Source: Oreohelix idahoensis | Lineage: Eukaryota > Mollusca > Gastropoda > Stylommatophora > Oreohelicidae | Direction: 5' to 3' | Assembly: GCA_024509875.1 (NCBI GenBank) | Contig: JAMPIV010019076.1 | Span: 186,001-250,000 of the forward strand | DNA: 64,000 bases | Shown here: piece by piece, positions 52,196 through 64,000 of the stretch | Layout of the letters: every line of letters begins with the position of its first letter | Position numbering within the stretch: the stretch's first letter is position 1 | Made by a program: the position numbers and the translations under genes | The notes under the pieces: model-generated | The model's input: only the letters and a program-made list of their open reading frames with translations | Databases searched by the model: none | Told to the model about the DNA's origin: nothing

Positions 52196-55003
52196 CACTT
52201 TGCTGACCAATTTCCATTATAATCCCTTGCTGACCAAATGCGACTCGTCGAATTGGTAACACTACGAAAGAAACAGCCGTATCGATAGTTTTGCAAAACA
52301 AGCGCCTTCCGGGGATTTGTAGCATTCCAAAATGGCTGCGCCCATGAGTGATATCGTGTGGCGCTGTTTCTGGATTAAAATTTCGATATTTTTAGTACAA
52401 AAGCCCATTCATTGTTTTCATCATGTGTGATTACGAAAACCAGACTTGTAACAGATGATTCTGACTCTGGTCGCGAATCTGGGGCTGAAAGTGATGGCTA
52501 AGTAGAGATGTATCACTGAATCATAACGCAACTGATAGTAGCAACAATGAATTTGGATTAGATGGAGATGGGCGTGGCACAAGAGACCACAGCAGGACTG
52601 CACATCAAAATAATCCATGGGACCCAAAGACGCAGCAATAGAGAACGCAGTCAGCGACTCGTAGCTTGACTGCCTGCGTCAGGACCAGCGAATCGGAGCT
52701 GGTCAAGACCGCACTCCACCTCCACGTGGTGGTCCTGGAAACCGTCTGCAGCAGTGCAGTCTGGCTGAGCGAGTGTGGATCGCAATGGGAAGGCAAACCC
52801 GGTCCTAAAAAATGCCGTGCAGAAGTCGGATGTGTCGACCGAAAGGTGCAGATATCACAGCTTAGACGTAAACAGACACAACGCAACTACCGTCCTTTTC
52901 AGGGAGAACGAATAAGAAGAAAATAATCCGTGGAGATGGAGAAAGCTTGCTCAAAACGAACTTGTTGAACTTGACATTCTTCCTCCATATGAAGAACAAC
53001 AAGGTGTCACGGCAGACACAACTGAATACATGTCCATTGATTTTTTTTCAAACTTTTTTTTCCAGACACTGCCGTAGATCTGATGAATACTGACGAAGTG
53101 AATAGGTGCGGAGAAAATCACCTCTCAGTACACAGGAAATGCTAAATACAAGAAACGTAGTTGGGATAAAACTGATGCAGTTTAAATTTCTGCATTCATA
53201 GGCCTTCAGATTGGTATGGGAATGTGTTGCAAACCGGCAGTCTGACTATTGGTGTAAGAACTTTTGGTTGAATGATACACCATATTCGAGGGTCATGAGT
53301 CAGAACAGAAATCTCCATTTTAATAATGATTACAGAATTGGGGGGGGGGGGGGGGGAGAGGAGCGCCTGGGTATGACCCCCTCTTCAAAACTCAGACCCA
53401 TACTGGATATTATTTTGCCTACATATAAGCAACGCCACACATCTGGGCAGGAGTTATCAATGGTGAGGTTCAATGGTAGAATATATTTCAAGCAAAACCC
53501 ACAAACTGGGGATTCAAAGTATTTGTATTCACCGATGCTAAAACACAATACTGCCTGAAATTGAAAATTTATACTGGTAAGGCAAATGATGAAGGTTGTG
53601 AAAGATCTTGATGGATATGGCAACAAAGGACATTTTCTCTACTGCGACAGCTTTTATTTAGCCCCAGCTTTATTTCAAGAGCTGAAAGAAATTCAGATTT
53701 GTGCATGTGGAACAGTAGCTGAAAATAGGAAGCATTTTCCTGAAGAAAAAGCAACTCAAATTAAAAAAGGCAGATCATCCTGTGTTTTGTGCCACAGAAG
53801 ATAAAGGCATGTTGGCAGTTACCTGGCATGACACGAAAAGAGTTTACCGTGTATCTACTGTTCACTCCAATGATGTTATGGACAAGACAGTTAGAAAATG
53901 AGGAATTCCTGAGGGCAGAACAATTTAGAAGACAGTGCTTGCAGAAAATTGCAACAAAAGTATGGAAGGTGTCGGCCAACTGGGTGCAAGCTACCCCTAC
54001 GCACACAGATCCAATAAATTGTTCCTGCCATTATATCATTTCTTAGTTGAAACTGCCCTGGTCAATGGGCACATAACCTACAACACTGCCAACTCTACAA
54101 AAATCACAGCAAAGAGGTTCAGGCAGGATGTCAGTCTCGCTCTTATTGAACCTGCTATTCTTCAACGCAATGTGACACCTTCAAAACCACAAGTCACAAC
54201 AACACGACTTACTGAGCGCCACCACTTCATTGATAAATATGAAAGGGCAAGGTACAAACCAGACTAAAAAGTGTAAGGCTGCAGGGAAAAGAAGCCAGAC
54301 TGTCATGTTGTACTGCCCAGATTGCAATGTACCTCTATGCATGATACCCTGCTTCAAGTTATACCACACAGTCGAGGATTATCAACGTTCCCGACAAAGA
54401 CTTGCAGAGGCCTACAGCTACAACTTCAACCCCAGTTAATGAAGGAAGCAGTTCAGACTCCAACTAGAGGTACTTAACTACTCAAACATTCACAAACACT
54501 CATTGTCAGATGCCGCAGACACAGAATCCACTCAAAAAAGGCAAATACAAAAATTAAATTTTCTTTGCATTTTATTCACAATTTTTGTTAGCTTTTTATG
54601 TTGAAATACGGTCGGCGGCTAAGGGTCAAAGGTAATCATTAAATCAATACGTCAATCAAGCTTATTTTGTTCATTGCCATCCATGTCTCTAACAATTTAT
54701 TGCACTGACATTGAACAAATTCACTAAAAATATGGTTTTACTTTTAAAACATCTGAAATATAAATAACCACACAAATTCAAGATGGCCACTATGATCATG
54801 TGACCAATTTGCATATACATATCTTTCTTTCTAATGTAGCAACTATTCATAATGGCGCTCTGAAAATTTCAAAGCCCTATGTCTGTTTTTCAATTTTTTA
54901 TGAATTTAAAAAAAAAAAAAAGTTATTTTTAAAGAAATCTGCAAACACACTTGGGAATGGGAGACAGTAATTTAAATGCTCCGGACTGCTGGTCAGCAAA
55001 GTG
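52196..55003 (+). mobile_element. piggyBac-like transposon, second family, decayed
   Basis: Flanked by TTAA at 52192-52195 and 55004-55007. Termini CACTTTGCTGACCA and TGGTCAGCAAAGTG. Transposase pieces: FWLNDTPYSRVMSQNRNLHF and LRPILDI (53260-53420), GHFLYCDSFYLAPALFQELK and GTVAENRKHFP (53620-53745), and a C-terminal zinc module with YCPDCNVPLC (about 54300-54340). Stops and frameshifts separate them. A poly-G run lies at 53341-53356. Confidence 0.88.
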
Positions 55004-55423
55004 TTAAAAAAGCTCGGTATTCAGGTTCAAAGCTACTTTCACTGCACTCCCACTCTCAATGAAAACATGCAACCTTAAACTTAATAAAATTCACGTTATT
55101 TGTCAAGCCATTTTTTCTTTGAAGTGAAGTTAATAATTTTCTCAAATATTTTGTTTTTCCTTCACTGTTGGTGGGACTGCATGAGGCAGAGATAAAAGTT
55201 AACTCTAGGTTGGACTTATTCCAGTCTAGATACTCTCGAACCTGGAAGCAGACATAATTTTATAATGGTAGATCCCAACAGCTCCTGGGTTGTCAGCTCC
55301 TGTTTTAGAGTATAGGCCTAAACTTGCTCACTTCAAGCAATCCTGTTCGTCTTCAGTTACTGTATTTTGTTTCTTTCTCCCACTTTCTCTTTTACATGGG
55401 CATTCCGGAACATGGACTAACCT

Positions 55424-56370
55424 CAGGGTCTGTATCGACCTTGAAAAGCCTGGAACGACCAGAAGAGACTTCAAAAGCCTTAAAAATGTCTGGGAAAACA
55501 AGAAATAAGGCTAGAAATCTTGAATTTCCCTAAGCCAACATGAGGGTAGAAAAAACTTTTTGCTGGTATTTTTCATTACGCATCAGTTACCATAGATTGT
55601 TTACTTCCCTTTGCGCACTAAAGAGTAAATCCCACCATTTGACGTTTTTGTGAAAGATTTGAATGCACGCGATTTTATTCGTAGCTGTAGCGTCTGTTCA
55701 TTTGATTGCCTCATTGAAGTACATGACCTAGATTTCTTGAAAGCGTTTTTCACTCTTCATCTAGGAAAATTTGAATTTAGAAATCATGTCTGGTTGTCGA
55801 TATCAACATATTTGACCAACATGGGATAAATTGCTGTTAATGAGTACATGACTGCTCGTGAGTTAGGGAAGGAAAAGGTAGCGAGGAAGGGAACTGGTTG
55901 TCTGACCTCGATGCTGGACATAGTATAGTGAAGCCTCTAATACTTCACCGCCCTACGACAGTATCTGCTGCGAGAACAATTTATTTTAAACTTATTTCCC
56001 CTGCATTTTCTGAAGTTTTTGTTATTTGGAAGTGCAATTTTACGATCACGTTTAACCTTCAAGTACCTCAAGATCTACGTAAAGTAACACGTTAGATCTG
56101 CATTTGGAAATCATGCCTGGTTGTCAGTTTCAAGAGAATTTGTTGAAAATGCCAAATTATAAACATTGGATATTGCTCACAAAATGGAACATTACACAAT
56201 ATGTAAAAAAGAAGACAAGCTTCAGTGAATTCATAAACTTGTTTCAGCGCACTCTTATCAGAATTAAATCGTACATTTCGACCGTGGTGTGTAAGTTTTT
56301 TCAGTTAGTCATAATTGAGGACTGTTACTATGGCGACCATTGTTTTGATGCCCAACCTAAATTATTTTAG
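55424..56370 (+). mobile_element. hAT-like fragment related to the element at 40692
   Basis: Starts CAGGGTCTGTATCGACCTTG with the same CTGGAA-rich sub-end. The ORF at 56113-56370 begins MPGCQFQENLLKMPNYKHWI, resembling the N-terminal zinc-finger region of hAT transposases. No right terminus was found. Confidence 0.55.
55858..55965 (+). repeat. Short dispersed repeat, second copy
   Basis: Opposite orientation to the copy at 45350, with an extra ACTTCACCGCCC segment. It falls inside the hAT-like fragment that starts at 55424. Confidence 0.6.
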
Positions 56371-58321
56371 TAGTTTTTGCTAGTGGTGAATACATTACCT
56401 GCTTGTTGATGCAAGCCACTGCTGCCACACACACACATTTTAAAGAAAGGTCTGCGAGTTAGTCACTGTATAGTTAAACCTTGCAGTAATTCAGTAGTGC
56501 CTGCTTGTAAACACCGCCAAATCTAAAATTGTTTTCTTGAGGTACATTTCTTACTTTACGACTCCTGAGAATTTGCAACAAGGCAGAAAGAATGATAATT
56601 TCTAACAAAATAACTGTTGACATAAAAATGGGAAGGGTTTTAAAATGTTGAAATCAGCCCTAAAATATTGGCTAGTGTCAGCAGTGCCTGTAGCAGATAC
56701 ATGATTTATCTTAACTTTCGTAACGGCCAATAATCGGCCGTTATGTCTCTCTCTGGTGTTCATTCATAACCCTCCACTCCCAAAGGAGCATAGGCCTTCA
56801 ACAAACACATGCCAAGTCCTCCTGTCACGTGCCATCATCTCAAGTTCTTTCCACGTTCTCCTCATTATTTTCACCTCCGTTTCCAGTTCTCTTCTCCATG
56901 TGCTTCTTGGTCTGCCTCTCTTGCCCTGGGGGTTCCAGAACAAGGACTGCCTTGTAATGCTATCAACAGGTTTCCTCAGTGTGTCCTATCCATCGCCTTC
57001 TTCTCATCTCTTGTTCCACTGGCACTTGTCTAGTTCTTGTCATCAGTTCCACGTTGGTAACCTTGTCATACCATTTTAATCCCTCAATTCTACGCAAGCA
57101 CCCATTTATGAAAGTCTGTAGCTTTTTGGTTGTTCTCCACCATGTCTCAGAGCCATACAATAGGACTGACCACATTTGAGTTGAAGATTCTTATTTTCGT
57201 GTTGGATCCGATTTCTCTTGATCTCCATATATTTCCTATTGCAATGAAAGCTCTTGCCTTTTGTATTCTTATTTTAATATCACTGTCTGTCCCTCCAACT
57301 TTGTCTATACTGTATTGCTGCCAAGATATGTGTACGATTCTACATCTTGTATTGGTGTTTCTTCAAGTTCAATCCTGTTTTCATTACCTGCATTTATTCT
57401 CATTATTTTTGTCTTTTCCCTGTGTATTTTCAGACCCAATTGCTGTGATCTCTCATCGAGTGTTTTCAATTTGTCCTGCATCTGATTACGTTTATGGGAC
57501 AGAAGAGCCAAGTCATCAGCAAAATCCAGATCATCCAACTGCTTAGTCAGAGTCCACTGGATTCCATTTCTGTTGTGTGTTGTTGATGTTTTCATAACCC
57601 AGTCTATTGCTAATAAGAAAAGAAATGGAGACAAGAGGCATCCCTGTTCTTATCCCAAATGGTTCTGTTAGCTGTCCTTCATGAAGAACTCTGCATGTCA
57701 TGTCTTCATATGTTTTCTTTATTAAATTAATGATCTTCAGGGGAACTCCATAATGCCTCATCAATTTCCAAAGTGATCTCTGTCTACACTGTCAAATGCC
57801 TTTTCATAGTCCACAAATCCAATGTATAGTGGTGAATTCCATTCCAGACTTTGTTCAACTATTATTCTCAAAGTGGCTATCTGGTCTGTACAGGATCTGT
57901 TTTGTCAAAAACCTGCTTGTTCATCTCTCAGTTTCTTGTCTATGGACTCTTTTTAATCTCTCAAGGATAATCCTGTTTAATACTTTTCCTGGCACTGATA
58001 GTAACATTATTCATCTATAATTTGTGCACTCTTGTAAATTTCCCTTCTTAGGCAACTTAACCAGATATCCTTCCTTCCATTCTGCTGGTATCTCTTTTTT
58101 TTCCCAGACTTTACAAAGTAATTTATATAACATCTCTGTAACCGTGTTGATATCTGCTTTGATGGCCTCTGTTGGAATGCCATCAGGTCCAGACGCTTTT
58201 CCATCTCTTAAAAGCTTTATGGATTTCTTTATTTCTTCCTTCGTTGGTCTTTCACCGTTAATTTGTAGCTCTTCTTCTGCTGGCTGGATGTCCAGGGGGT
58301 TTTGTGGAGCTGGTCTATTAA

Positions 58322-59400
58322 CTCTTTGACTCCACAGCAACGCTCTGAGCATTGCAAAATTCAACACGCCGTGCCCCAGCAATGCTCAGAGCGTGGTTTT
58401 TAGTTTATCACGAATAAACCCTAAAAATCGTCCGCTTAATGCAGTTCATATATTAAAACTCGTAGAATGACTTCCGCTACTATTTAAACAACTAATTTGA
58501 CTTTAGTTAATCAGCACATGTGCGTGTTTTGATGTTATTATCACAATTTTTGTGAAGATTTGCGTGTTTACGTTTTTCGTTGTTTTTGCTAGAGAAATAT
58601 GTCACGCTTTATATTTACATTTTCTAAGTGACTTAGTAAGTCTCCTAAGCAAATAATTGTGTCAAACTACTTTGAAACATTGCTGACATTGATGATGATT
58701 GTTTGGTAGTAACAGTTTGTTGTCAAAATACGGAATATATGCAGAAAAGCTAGACACACTAGATTTAGTTGATGAGTGGGCATAGTCATATTCTGGCCGA
58801 TCAAAAAGCAACAAAACTAGACCTACCGTAACATCTAATCACTAGTTCTTGTTAGAAGATGAAGCTAGGGATACTATTAAAACATTAAACAAGAGTAAAA
58901 AAGTATTTATATGACGTTATTCTTATTTATTTGTTTGAAAATTACGTAATGCACGATTGCATAATTTATTTTTTTCTTACAAAGAACCACGGACAAACTG
59001 GTGCGAATAACACTAAATCTACTAATTTTGGCCATAAGCATGTTTTTTTTTACTTTGTATATGGATTAACTTGACGTTTGAAGACTAAAAAGAAAGTTTT
59101 ATTGTCTACGACAGTAATTTGTCGTTGGTAAGATCATATTCTACAGTCAACTTTTTAGCGTTTTTCAATTTTACATGCAAAATGATTAAATTATACCGAA
59201 CATACTTGTGTTAATACTACCACAGACATTATATATTTGAATTCTTTATCCATTTCCCTACAGTTTGGTATATAATAAGTACATGTTCAAAGGAAAATTC
59301 ACAAACAAATTTAGACTGAAAGATGAACACTTCACTCTATAAAATTCTGCCCACAAAAAAAGTCTGGCACAGCGTGCAAAATAACTCTGGAATGAAAGAG
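58322..59400. mobile_element. TTAA-flanked MITE within the RTE LINE
   Basis: 1079 bp, ends CTCTTTGACTCC and GGAATGAAAGAG, flanked by TTAA at 58318-58321 and 59401-59404. Non-coding. TTAA target and short inverted ends suggest a piggyBac-mobilised element, different from the other two families here. Near the left end there is a palindrome-like pair CAACGCTCTGAGCATTG / CAATGCTCAGAGCGTGG. Confidence 0.75.
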
Positions 59401-60187
59401 TTAAGGTCCTCAAAATATTCTGTCCACTTCTTCATTTGCTCTTGTATATTGCTGAGCAGTTTTCCATTCTTGTCTTTTATGAGACAACTTGTTTGCTTGT
59501 ATACTCATGGAAAAAAGTAAGTGTGCAACACTTTATAGGGCACTGTGCGTAATTTCATGGACGAAATAAAATATAAGTTGGCACACATTGTGATTGAATA
59601 AAAGACCAAGTGATCACTTTGAAATTAGTGAAAGTGTCATGAAAGAAAGATAAAAACTAAAGTCAGTGTGGCATCCCCACGAAAAAATGAAATCTTGATT
59701 TCAGTACCGTTTATGTTCACCTATTCCACACGACACGGGTCTTAAACCTGGAATGTTCCTGGCAGTCCATGTTGCCTGAATAAACCTGTTACGCAAGTGC
59801 ATAAGGCGTATGTAACGGTCTTGTGGAGGGGTGGTAACTCGTGGTTGGCCACTTCTATGGCGATCAGCAGTGGATCCATTTTGGTGGAAACGAGCTTACG
59901 AGCTTGAATGCGTGATATAGTGTTCCTGTGAATATTAAATGTTGTGATACAGCTAACATCCCTATAACTATTGCTCGCTGTTGTTGGTTCAATCTTGGCA
60001 TTGTCAAAAAAGATGTTTCTGTTGGACTCTTGGTACTCTCTATTTAAACGATTACGTTTTCACATGCTTGTGATTAGAGCTACACACTTACCTTCCTTTT
60101 ATCTGTGATAAATTCTCCCCTATGCCACTTTTCAAGTGATTTACATGCACATTGATTATCTCCCCATGAATGGTGCGATCCAATTGT

Positions 60188-61148
60188 AAAAAGTAATGCC
60201 TCGTAATTTTTAATTTCATTCAATAAAGAAAACAGATAAAATTCACATTGAAATGTAGCCCCAAGTCTGAACTTCAAAAATTTATTTCTCAAAGTAGTCT
60301 CCATTATTTGTTACAGTTTTTGTCCATCTTCTCACACCGCATGGTAAAAATTTGTGTCCTTTGTCCTAAACCACTGGCGTACGGCGCGTTTAAGGGTCTT
60401 GGTGTCCTCAAAGTGATGTCCGCGAAGATCTTCTTTCAGTGGTCCAAACAGATGGAAGTCAGAAGGTGCAAGATCGGGACTGTAAGGGGGATGTGGTAAT
60501 AATGTCCAGACAAATTCTGCAATCGCATCAATGGTGCGTTTAGCGGTGTGTGGCGTGGCATTATCGTGCAACAGTAGTGCAGTTCTCTGATCTTTTAATG
60601 GGTAAAGTCGCCGAAGACGACCTCTAAGCTTCTTCAAAGTTTCAATGTAACGGTCTGCATTCACCGTGTTTCCCTGTTCCAAGAAGAATCACACCCTTCT
60701 CATCCCAAAACACGGAGGCCATAACTTTCCCTACAGATGGTGAACTTTTGAACTTTCTTGTTGGCGAGGTTGTGTGATGCCATTCCATTGACTGCCTCTT
60801 GGATTCTGGCTAAAAAAAATGAACCCAAGTCTCATGTACCCAACGTCGGACAGTGCTAACATCCACTGTTGAATCTCCATAAACATTCTTCAAACGTTCG
60901 TGTATGCGAATTGGGGTCTCGCCTACAGCATTGAGGAATTCTATGACATAACGTTGTTTTAACCGAACGTCTTTGGCAGCCATTTTTTAAACTGTTACAG
61001 TGGTGCCACCTGTTACTGAAACAGGTTGGTAATGCTATACAGTGCAGAAGAGTGTTTGAGGAATCCTGCTAAATTTACAAATTGCACACCGATGCAGTAT
61101 TTACATACATAAAAAATAGGAGGCATTACTTTTTGACCTTCCCTCGTA
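60188..61148 (-). mobile_element. mariner transposon nested in the Tc1-like element
   Basis: Ends AAAAAGTAATGCCT (60188) and AGGCATTACTTTTT (61121-61134). The N-terminus starts MAAKDVRLKQRYVIEFLNAV at 60983. Catalytic region at 60682-60332: LLHDNATPHTAKRT and YSPDLAPSDFHLFGPL with exactly 34 residues between the two aspartates (D34D). Frameshifts around 60680-60830 and after NFYHAV break it. Confidence 0.88.
60332..60682 (-). pseudogene. mariner transposase catalytic fragment
   Basis: 116 codons carrying the second and third catalytic aspartates. The first aspartate region (normally FWDE-type motif) lies upstream in another frame near 60690-60710. Confidence 0.88.
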
Positions 61149-61762
61149 ATTGCACGGGTAAGTGAACAACACTCACACAGAAATGTGTGCCAACTTGCAT
61201 TTGAGTTCACCCAAGAACACACGCACAGTGCCCTGTTGAGTGCTGCACACTTACTTTTCCATGAGTATATTTCCCTATCAGCTTCTTTGTGCTGTTATAC
61301 AGTTCTCATATTTCCTTTGGCTGCAGCATCTTCTGCCTCTCTTGCCAACTCCTCAATATACTTCTTTGTTTGCTTCTGTGTACACTTCTTGAGCCTTGGC
61401 TTTGGAACTTCTGGTTTTGCTTGTGTTTAAATCTGCTTTCTTGTTTTTTCTGTCTTTTATCTTATTGATGGTTTCTGTTGTTATCCATGCTTCTTGTCGT
61501 CATTCCCTATTCCCCAGTATTTCTTCATACGTCTCATTCCATACAGTTTCGATTTGCTGCCAACAGTTTTCAGTATTCTCTACATCGTCTAGCTGTTGGA
61601 GCACTTGGAATTTGTCTCTTGATTTCTTAGATGTCCTACATTAAATTGTTGCATATCTCTTGAGTTTCATTTTTACTTTGGCTATCAGAAGGTGGTGATC
61701 TGATGCCACATCTGCTCCTCTATATACCTTTACATCCTGCAATGATGATCTAAACTTCTTGT

Positions 61763-62596
61763 TTATGCATATATGATCAATCTGATTTTCTGTTCTATGG
61801 TCTGTGATATCCATGTTGCCTTGTGTATTCTCTTATGTGGAAACATGCTTCCTCCAATAGCCAGTTGATTTGAAGCACAGAAATTTGAGAATAGTTCCCC
61901 ATTTTCATTCATTATTCCTAGCCCATGTTTTCCCATGACTTCTTCAAAGCTGGTGTTGACTGTACCTATCTGTGCATTCATGTCACCCATCAAAATTGTG
62001 ATGTCTCTTCTTTTTACTTTTTCCATAATCTCATGTAGTCTAGTATTAAATGCTTCTTTCACAGACTCTTCTTTGTCATTAGTTGGTGCATAACATAGAA
62101 TGACATTTACATTTATTTTCTTTTTAGCTGTTTTAAAAGTGGCTGTTATTATTCTAGGTCCAACAGCTTCCCATTCAATGAGTGCTTTCTGTGCTTCTTT
62201 AGATAACATAAGAGCTACCCCTTCACTGTGGTGTGAACTTTCGTCTTCATGTCCTGAGGACAGCACCAATTCACCTGTGATGAGTTTCTTCCACTTTTTT
62301 TCACACAGTCCCAGAACCTCAATTTTATATTCCCTCATCTCTGCTGCTACTTGTGCCACTTTCCCTTGTTCGTTTAATGTCCGAACATTCCAGGTGCCAA
62401 ATCTGGAAGTTCTAGAAGAAGGAAGGTTAGTCAGCAACACAGACTCCTTTCGGCTTTCTCTGTGTTGCATCATACGCCTCCCTGCGAGAGGACCTTCCCC
62501 TGTCTTGGATGGCAGTGTTTTATTTTCCTTAATTGACTTGTCCATGTTTGTTGAAGTTTTTTGTGGTTTGAATTTTTTACAGGATGGGGAAACCAA
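61763..62596 (-). CDS. RTE-type apurinic/apyrimidinic endonuclease domain
   Basis: 277 codons. Contains RFGTWNVRTLNEQGKVAQVA, ALMLSKEAQKALIEW, ILCYAPTNDKEE and DITILMGDMNAQIG, the fold shared with exonuclease III. The last residues (IEQKIRLIIYA) are out of frame; the C-terminal part with ASDHHLLIAKVKMK lies in another frame near 61690. It would nick target DNA for target-primed reverse transcription. Confidence 0.85.
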   Translation of the reverse strand: MVSPSCKKFKPQKTSTNMDKSIKENKTLPSKTGEGPLAGRRMMQHRESRKESVLLTNLPSSRTSRFGTWNVRTLNEQGKVAQVAAEMREYKIEVLGLCEKKWKKLITGELVLSSGHEDESSHHSEGVALMLSKEAQKALIEWEAVGPRIITATFKTAKKKINVNVILCYAPTNDKEESVKEAFNTRLHEIMEKVKRRDITILMGDMNAQIGTVNTSFEEVMGKHGLGIMNENGELFSNFCASNQLAIGGSMFPHKRIHKATWISQTIEQKIRLIIYA

Positions 62597-62743
62597 TTTT
62601 TTCCGTGTGCAAAGGGGAAATAACTATGAAAAATAGATTTCCCTTCCTTTCTGATGTTTGAGCGTGGTGTAAATGTGCGATTTTATTGCTTTGTCTTGCG
62701 TTCAATCGGATTGAAATTTTTCTCCATTTTTTTGGCTGCCATC

Positions 62744-63600
62744 ATGTCTGTCGCTGTTGAATGTTCATCGGGTCTAGGAAATCAATCTAGATCGTCATTA
62801 TTTGAAATTTTTCAAATGGAAAATAGTGATACAGACAATGATTTTGTAGACATCCCACATGCCAGTGATAAGTGGATCGAGTAGTAGTGAAGATGAAGCC
62901 GAATCTAGCCCTGGGTCTAGTGTTGTCACTGACCAATTTGGATGGCAAAAGGTGGACAGTGAAAACAGTAGACTACGTATCTGATCCAAATTTTATTGTA
63001 AGAAAACCTTACAGCTTCCAAAATATAGACCTGGAAAGGTGCACAGAACCTGTTCATTTTTTTCTTTGATTTTTGATGCTGAACTTATGAACACTGCTGC
63101 GAGAAACAAACCGATGTGCTCAACATTTCCTGAATAAGAATCCACAGTTGCATGGATGGAGGCACACCCAAACAGTCGCTACCAAAAAATACCAGAAAAT
63201 GGTATTATAATGGAGCAACTGAAAAAATACTTAGGCCTACTGCTAAATATGGGTCTTATTAATAATAAAAAACTTAGTGATTACTGGTCAAGTAGGCCTG
63301 CACTGATGACTGTTCTTCAATGACACGATGAGTTTCAATACCTTTTTGCTCATTCATCAAATGCTGCATGTCAATGACATTACATTAGGAAATCTAATAG
63401 ATGTGTCTATTCTGAACACATGGATTTTGTACAACTTGACTGTGGGTCAGAACAAAAGACTGGAGAGATAAATATATACTGTCAATAGTGGAATATCTCT
63501 GCAGCAATCAACCTGAATCTCGGCCACCAACACCTATTCAGCCTCATGTTCAGCAGCTCATGAGTAAGACTAAAGGAAGAGGAAAGCATAGGTGTTAACA
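62744..63600 (+). pseudogene. piggyBac-like transposase relic, third family
   Basis: Starts MSVAVECSSGLGNQSRSSLF with an acidic N-terminus (NSDTDNDFVD, SSEDEAESS). Then, in shifted frames, IFDAELMNTAARNKPM and IIMEQLKKYLGLLLNMGLIN followed by DYWSSRPAL, typical of the PGBD core start. The catalytic part is not recognisable. No termini found. Confidence 0.7.
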
Positions 63601-64000
63601 AACAAATATAAGAAAAACTGTTGGAGCTGAAAAGACAAGACTTTTTAAAAGTATAAAGAATATTTTTATCAAGTGGTTCAGATTATGAAGTGATCTGTAT
63701 GTGAAGTGTGTGTTACTTCTGTGTTTATTTGATTTAGATGGTAACCATTTCCAAGGTTAAAAGCTTGGTTGTCAGCACATTTGTGAAGATTCATAAGAAA
63801 TGCAGTGTGGTGGAGAATTTTGCTACATTAGGTCAGTTGTCTGTATAATTTTGTTGTTGTGTTAAATGTTTAGCTCAGTGGTTAGTTTCATTAATTTTTT
63901 TTTCCTCCGGTACCCGGTAATAAAAGCCGGCCGGACATCTGGTGTCGCGAGTATGGAAATAATGTCTGAGTTTAGACAATATGAATGAGTAATGTGAAAG
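63601..64000. other. No recognised gene; possible SINE head
   Basis: TTTAGCTCAGTGGTTAG at 63869-63885 resembles a tRNA A box, but no B box follows. Nothing else seen. Confidence 0.3.

Larger units (their letters stand above)
59504..61265 (-). mobile_element. Tc1-like transposon containing a mariner
   Basis: Flanked by TA (59502-59503, 61266-61267). Inverted ends CTCATGGAAAAAAGTAAGTG and the matching right end, continuing to AGGGCACTGTGCG. A minus-strand remnant at 60000-59700 reads MPRLNQQQRAIVIGML and RIQARKLVSTKMD, a Tc1-type N-terminal helix-turn-helix region. Catalytic residues are not seen. Confidence 0.82.
56757..62640 (-). mobile_element. RTE LINE, nearly full length, disrupted by two insertions
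   Basis: Read 5' to 3' on the minus strand: endonuclease (62596-61650), linker to 61266, [Tc1-like 59504-61265], 59503-59401, [MITE 58322-59400], 58321-56757 with RT. RT motifs: GKASGPDGIPTEAIKADINT, FADDLALLSH, VESYTYLGSN and FINGCLRRIEGL. The frame across the MITE scar is restored on removing it (KKWTEYFEDLN, then RPAPQNP). About 3.0 kb of LINE sequence remains. Several frameshifts; inactive. Confidence 0.9.

Noticed and set aside
63869..63885. tRNA gene
   Set aside because: Only an A-box-like word; no B box, no cloverleaf.

Overview
The window is a stretch of animal nuclear DNA. It has long introns with GT-AG boundaries, many LINEs, SINEs and DNA transposons, and no prokaryotic signals. 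A lophotrochozoan, perhaps a mollusc, would fit the mix of RTE, piggyBac, hAT and Tc1/mariner families. That is inference, since no ribosomal or mitochondrial marker is present.

One host gene dominates. Bases 17564-48275 on the + strand encode transportin (karyopherin beta-2, TNPO1/TNPO2), the nuclear import receptor for PY-NLS cargoes. I placed 20 coding exons with consistent phases, 854 codons in all. The exon expected between 40162 and 45913 was not found. It should carry the conserved cargo-binding tryptophan (Trp730 of the human protein), and joining its neighbours directly creates a TGA codon.

Two introns of this gene carry tandem families of what look like snoRNA genes. The intron at 29410-34071 holds four copies of a ~129-nt H/ACA-type unit. 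The intron at 34525-36708 holds three copies of a C/D-box unit whose guide matches SNORD41 (U41), a snoRNA that, as I recall, is hosted by human TNPO2. These two arrays are the most interesting signals in the window.

The rest is mobile DNA. Bases 1-6863 contain LINE fragments, two SINE families and a hAT MITE. Bases 6869-14084 are a young LTR element with a 5-bp target duplication and two overlapping coiled-coil, gag-like ORFs, but no visible pol. Bases 14390-17046 hold LINE 3' fragments, a CGTCAC-rich repeat and a hAT MITE. Inside the host gene there are a nest of three piggyBac elements meeting exactly at TTAA sites (21080-23150), a nearly complete piggyBac (31761-33996), RTE fragments (36880-40024) and a hAT carrying a piggyBac fragment (40692-43740).

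Downstream of the gene lie a SINE, a second piggyBac family (52196-55003), a hAT fragment, and an RTE LINE on the minus strand (about 56757-62640). That LINE is interrupted by a TTAA-flanked MITE and by a Tc1-like element which itself contains a mariner. A third piggyBac-like relic follows at 62744-63600.
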